From contig CBDTXZ010000024.1 of the NCBI GenBank assembly GCA_965364515.1, positions 1 through 25,517 on the forward strand: a stretch of 25,517 nucleotides of DNA. The letters run 5' to 3'. This stretch comes from JAHEDH01 sp965364515 (lineage in GTDB: Bacteria > Actinomycetota > Acidimicrobiia > Spongiisociales > ZC4RG35). The translations under genes were made by a program, and so were the position numbers. Each line of letters opens with the position of its first letter. Position 1 is the stretch's first letter. Shown piece by piece: positions 23,110 to 25,517 of this stretch. Below the pieces are notes generated by a model. That model did not search any database. It had not been told where the DNA came from and was given only the letters and a program-made list of their open reading frames with translations.

Positions 23110-24186
23110 TCATGTCGCGACCAGCACGGGGATCACTCGCTCCGTACGAGTATCTCCCCCGTGGTAGCCGATGAGACGGCGATCCATCCCGCGGGGCAGC
23201 AGCAGTCTGTCGGCGGGAGGGAGCAGGAGGGCGTCTGGCAGCCGTTCAGCCAGTTCGGGGTGGGGTGGGCCGTCGCCCAGCATCGAGCGGATCTCTTCGG
23301 GTTCGATGAGCCGCGACGAGGTCTCAGACGCAAGGTCCTCGATCGGGCCGCGCTCGCCCCGTACGTACAGAGCGCGCGGGTCGCCGTAGAACGTCAGACC
23401 GGCGTACTGGGCGTCGCGGATGAGGAGCTTCTGGCCGTCGTCGAAGTCGACGTGGCCGTGGTCCGAGGTCGCGATCAGAGTCGCTTCGGCGGGCAGCCTC
23501 CGAGCCAGTTCCGTCCATGCGCGATTCGCGCCGGCCAGAGCGTCCGTGTACATCGGCGAGCCCTGGCCGTACACATGAGCTGCGAAGTCCACTTCGGCGA
23601 AATAGACGAACACGAATCGGTTGGCCACGGATGCGAGCTGGACCGTGGCCTCGATGCGTTCGTCGTCCGTGAACACCGGCTCGAACCGTGCTCCCCGATA
23701 GAGCGCGCGGGTGAGAGGCGACCGAGCGAACTGTCCGGGCTGGACGGTGATCGGCTCCACCCCGGCCGATCCCAGGCGTTCCCAGAGGTTGGGGGCGGGA
23801 AGCCAGTCCGTCGTGTCGTCATCGAGCTGCTGTCCCGTTTGGGCGCGCCACTTCAGGACGTTCACGATACGCTCGAGGCGCGGCACCCACATCTGATGGC
23901 CGATGGTCCCGTGGGTGATGGGATGGGTCCCGGTGGCGATGCTGGCCATGCTGACCGTCGTCGTCGACGGGAACGGGGCGTCCACGTCGCCGACGTGGGA
24001 AGCGCGCAGCTCGGTTGCAGACGGGTGATCCAGCTGGGCGGTCCCGAGGCCATCGAAGAGCGCCAGCACATAAGTGTTGGCCTCGGGGATCAGGCTCGAG
24101 GTCGTCGCCGGGAGCCGTTCGACTCGACTCGATCCGGTGAGGCGGTGTTCGAGTTCGGCTACGAGGTTGGCGAGTGACGGCTGCAT
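23110..24186 (-). CDS. Alkaline-phosphatase-superfamily hydrolase (type I phosphodiesterase/nucleotide pyrophosphatase-like)
   Basis: 358 aa from ATG at 24186. Metal and catalytic motifs of the superfamily are in order: LFDGLG (metal Asp), FPSTTTVSMASIATG (Thr nucleophile region), YFAEVDFAAHVYG (Asp/His pair), TSDHGHVDF (Asp-His) and GYHGG near the C-terminus (last His). No signal peptide is visible, so a cytoplasmic location is likely. The substrate is unknown: the family includes phosphodiesterases, pyrophosphatases and phosphonate hydrolases. A GTG at 24225 would add 13 residues. I prefer the ATG, which has TACCGT 9 nt before it. It lies upstream of the iron transporter on the same strand, separated by 125 bp containing that operon's promoter. 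Confidence 0.85.
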   Translation of the reverse strand: MQPSLANLVAELEHRLTGSSRVERLPATTSSLIPEANTYVLALFDGLGTAQLDHPSATELRASHVGDVDAPFPSTTTVSMASIATGTHPITHGTIGHQMWVPRLERIVNVLKWRAQTGQQLDDDTTDWLPAPNLWERLGSAGVEPITVQPGQFARSPLTRALYRGARFEPVFTDDERIEATVQLASVANRFVFVYFAEVDFAAHVYGQGSPMYTDALAGANRAWTELARRLPAEATLIATSDHGHVDFDDGQKLLIRDAQYAGLTFYGDPRALYVRGERGPIEDLASETSSRLIEPEEIRSMLGDGPPHPELAERLPDALLLPPADRLLLPRGMDRRLIGYHGGDTRTERVIPVLVAT

Positions 24187-24195
24187 CGGCGCCCG

Positions 24196-24201
24196 ACGGT
24201 A
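24196..24201 (-). promoter_or_regulatory. -10 box of the phosphatase-superfamily gene
   Basis: TACCGT on the minus strand, 9 nt before the ATG at 24186, identical to the box at the 7TM gene. No ribosome site is visible. If the GTG at 24225 were the true start, this hexamer would lie inside the gene and mean nothing. Confidence 0.3.
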
Positions 24202-24280
24202 GGGGAGTGCGGTTGCATGTTCCACGTCCCGCGTGCCGTGTTGTGTTCGGTCGGAGTCGACATGGCCGTCTCAACGCTCC

Positions 24281-24301
24281 AAGTCGAAACTCGAAACGGG
24301 C
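24281..24301. repeat. Short degenerate heptad run
   Basis: AAGTCGA, AACTCGA, AACGGGC in direct 7-bp register, ending exactly at the stop codon of the minus-strand gene. Possibly a remnant of the same kind of heptad repeat seen in the nuo gaps. Three units only, so chance is not excluded. Confidence 0.3.
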
Positions 24302-25375
24302 TCAGCCGTCTGGGCCCTGGGTGCCGGGATCCCAGCGGAGCAGCGTGATGCGATCACCCGCCGATGTCGCCACACGTGCCGTCTCACCGATCGGCAGAAG
24401 CGCGGCGAAACCGTCGCCGACTCCCGTGGAGTCGTCGATGGGGTATTCGGTCCATGCCGCTCCGTCCAGTGTCGACCAGGCGGCGTCCGAAGTCTGCGCC
24501 CAGATCACCTCGCCCTCCTTCCAGAGCCCGGATACCGGCCAAGCCGGCGGCGAGAGGATCCGCCCGTCGCCGGGAAGCTGCAACAGCGGCGACTCGTCCG
24601 TTTCGATGACGAACGACGGGATCTGTCCGATCGACCGAGGAGTGGCAGCCAGCCGATTCGACCGGTAGGTCCACTCGATCCCGTCTGTCGAGAAGAGAAA
24701 CCCGAAGCCCGACGCGTCCGTCGCGCGTCCGCGGGCGACGAAGCCGCCGGGAACCGAGATCACACCCGGGTCCGGGATGTTCGACTCGGTGACCTGCCAC
24801 CCGTCTGCTGTTTGGGTGGCGGTGACATGGTGGAACGCGGGACCATCCTTCTCGATCCCGATGAGCACGAGACGACCCTCGATCTGGGCTCCGGCACGCA
24901 CGGTGCCGTCCCATGGGAGGCGCTCGATCAGCCATGATCTGGTGTCCGGTGAACGCCACACGGCCGGCCCGTGTGCCGTGGTCCCGAACGCCACCGAGAA
25001 GCCCCCGGCATCGATGGCTCCGAACAGGACCTCCAATTCGGGGAGCTCGACGTCGAACACCCCGTCGTCGTCCGTGATCACGGTCGTGGTCTCTCCCGTG
25101 AACAGATACGCGCCGTCTATTCGGAAGGAGTCCCATGGCCCCTCGTCCAGTCGGGCGACCGGCCGGAATCCGGCTTCACTTTCGGGTTCGACGAGTTCCG
25201 TTACATCGATGAATTCGGGCTCCGTCGGCCCCCGGTCCGGGGCGAGGGTGGTGAGCAGTCCGAACGCGGCGACAACGGTCGCCGCAACGGCGACGAGCAT
25301 CGCCGGCCGCCGGCCCCGCTCAGGCAGGTGACGCTCGCCGTCACCTGCGGTGTCCATCCGGATCCTGTCGTCCAC
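24302..25375 (-). CDS. Membrane-anchored extracytoplasmic protein with Asp-box-like repeats, function unknown
   Basis: 357 aa from a GTG at 25375. Residues 1-24 are charged and cytoplasmic, and one helix (about 25-45, AMLVAVAATVVAAFGLLTTLA) anchors it. The rest is a beta-rich, acidic extracytoplasmic domain. Repeated S-x-D-G-x-x-W-like units are visible (RSPDTRSWLIERLP, FSTDGIEWTYRS, STLDGAAWTEYP), the pattern of Asp-box/BNR repeats in beta-propellers. There are no catalytic motifs of sialidases, so I give no enzyme function; sensing or binding is possible. TACCCT lies 7 nt before the GTG and no ribosome site is seen, supporting this start. An ATG 6 codons in is the alternative. Confidence 0.75.
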   Translation of the reverse strand: MDDRIRMDTAGDGERHLPERGRRPAMLVAVAATVVAAFGLLTTLAPDRGPTEPEFIDVTELVEPESEAGFRPVARLDEGPWDSFRIDGAYLFTGETTTVITDDDGVFDVELPELEVLFGAIDAGGFSVAFGTTAHGPAVWRSPDTRSWLIERLPWDGTVRAGAQIEGRLVLIGIEKDGPAFHHVTATQTADGWQVTESNIPDPGVISVPGGFVARGRATDASGFGFLFSTDGIEWTYRSNRLAATPRSIGQIPSFVIETDESPLLQLPGDGRILSPPAWPVSGLWKEGEVIWAQTSDAAWSTLDGAAWTEYPIDDSTGVGDGFAALLPIGETARVATSAGDRITLLRWDPGTQGPDG

Positions 25376-25382
25376 GCCATCA

Positions 25383-25388
25383 AGGGTA
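25383..25388 (-). promoter_or_regulatory. -10 box of the Asp-box-repeat gene
   Basis: TACCCT on the minus strand, 7 nt before the GTG at 25375; fits a leaderless transcript. The 20-bp palindrome at 25399-25418 lies where its -35 box should be. Confidence 0.4.
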
Positions 25389-25398
25389 TGCGAGATTC

Positions 25399-25418
25399 GG
25401 ATTCGGCATGCCGAATCC
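25399..25418. promoter_or_regulatory. Perfect 20-bp palindrome in the divergent intergenic region
   Basis: Half-site GGATTCGGCA followed directly by its exact reverse complement. It lies between the minus-strand Asp-box gene and the plus-strand gene at the right edge, over the expected -35 of the former. There is no T-run after it on either strand, so a terminator is unlikely. Best read as a binding site for a dimeric regulator. Confidence 0.5.
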
Positions 25419-25466
25419 CGCCAAGACTGCCTTCGGGACTGAGTGTGAACTCGACGCGCGGGTTTC

Positions 25467-25472
25467 TATACT
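25467..25472 (+). promoter_or_regulatory. -10 box of the right-edge gene
   Basis: TATACT, close to consensus, about 27 nt before the ATG at 25499. The -35 position (TGTGAA, 25444-25449, 17-bp spacer) is weak. A GGAG at 25491-25494 could be the ribosome site. Confidence 0.4.
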
Positions 25473-25498
25473 CGCCACCACCCGAGTCCCGGAGCGGA

Positions 25499-25517
25499 AT
25501 GAGCCAGTATTTCCAGG
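25499..25517 (+). CDS. Start of a gene running off the right edge
   Basis: ATG at 25499 opens MSQYFQ and is cut by the window end. It is supported only by the TATACT box and GGAG ribosome site upstream and by the divergent layout. Six codons cannot identify a product. Confidence 0.35.

Noticed and set aside
25399..25418. Rho-independent terminator at the 20-bp palindrome
   Set aside because: No T-run follows on either strand, and it lies between divergent starts rather than after a gene.

Overview
The window is GC-rich, densely packed bacterial chromosome, most likely from a high-GC Actinomycetota. Reasons are the GC-rich third codon positions, frequent GTG starts, GTGA/ATGA gene overlaps, and many genes whose start codon lies only 6-9 nt after a TANNNT -10 box, which suggests leaderless mRNAs. 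An Acidimicrobiia-like lineage is my guess, but nothing here fixes it. I see no rRNA, tRNA, CRISPR array, integrase or transposase gene.

Layout. (1) 1-1144, minus: a 3'-truncated secreted thioredoxin domain fused to a CcdA/DsbD-type membrane domain. (2) 1308-13559, plus: most of respiratory complex I in the order nuoE-F-G-H-I-J-K-L-M-N. It holds the NADH module and the membrane proton-pumping arm but not nuoA-D. A signal-peptide protein with a bactofilin-like beta-solenoid and a membrane domain (13571-14740) follows 11 bp later. (3) 14723-17753: a thioredoxin-like gene (minus), moaA (plus), a small membrane protein (minus) and mobA (minus), so two molybdenum-cofactor genes lie close together. 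(4) 17760-18161, plus: a four-helix membrane protein, head-to-head with mobA. (5) 18100-25375, all minus: a seven-helix membrane protein with a nucleoside-deoxyribosyltransferase-like cytoplasmic domain, a complete Fbp-type ferric iron ABC importer, an alkaline-phosphatase-superfamily hydrolase, and an exported Asp-box-repeat protein. (6) The right edge holds a promoter and the first codons of a plus-strand gene.

How the genes fit together: the Nuo subunits form one electron-transfer and proton-pumping machine rich in Fe-S clusters, and MoaA is also an Fe-S enzyme. The iron importer has a promoter carrying two palindromes, as expected of an iron- or metal-regulated operon. The CcdA-like and thioredoxin-like proteins handle thiol redox on the two faces of the membrane.

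Most unusual items: a family of degenerate 7-bp tandem repeats in inverted orientation, found at the nuoK/nuoL junction, the nuoL/nuoM junction and around a ~270-bp non-coding segment after moaA; a 74-nt segment inside that non-coding stretch that can fold into a three-way junction closed by a perfect 13-bp stem; the 7TM-deoxyribosyltransferase-like fusion that lacks the catalytic glutamate; a NuoG whose third N7-cluster cysteine is an aspartate; and a shared leaderless-promoter pattern at seven genes.
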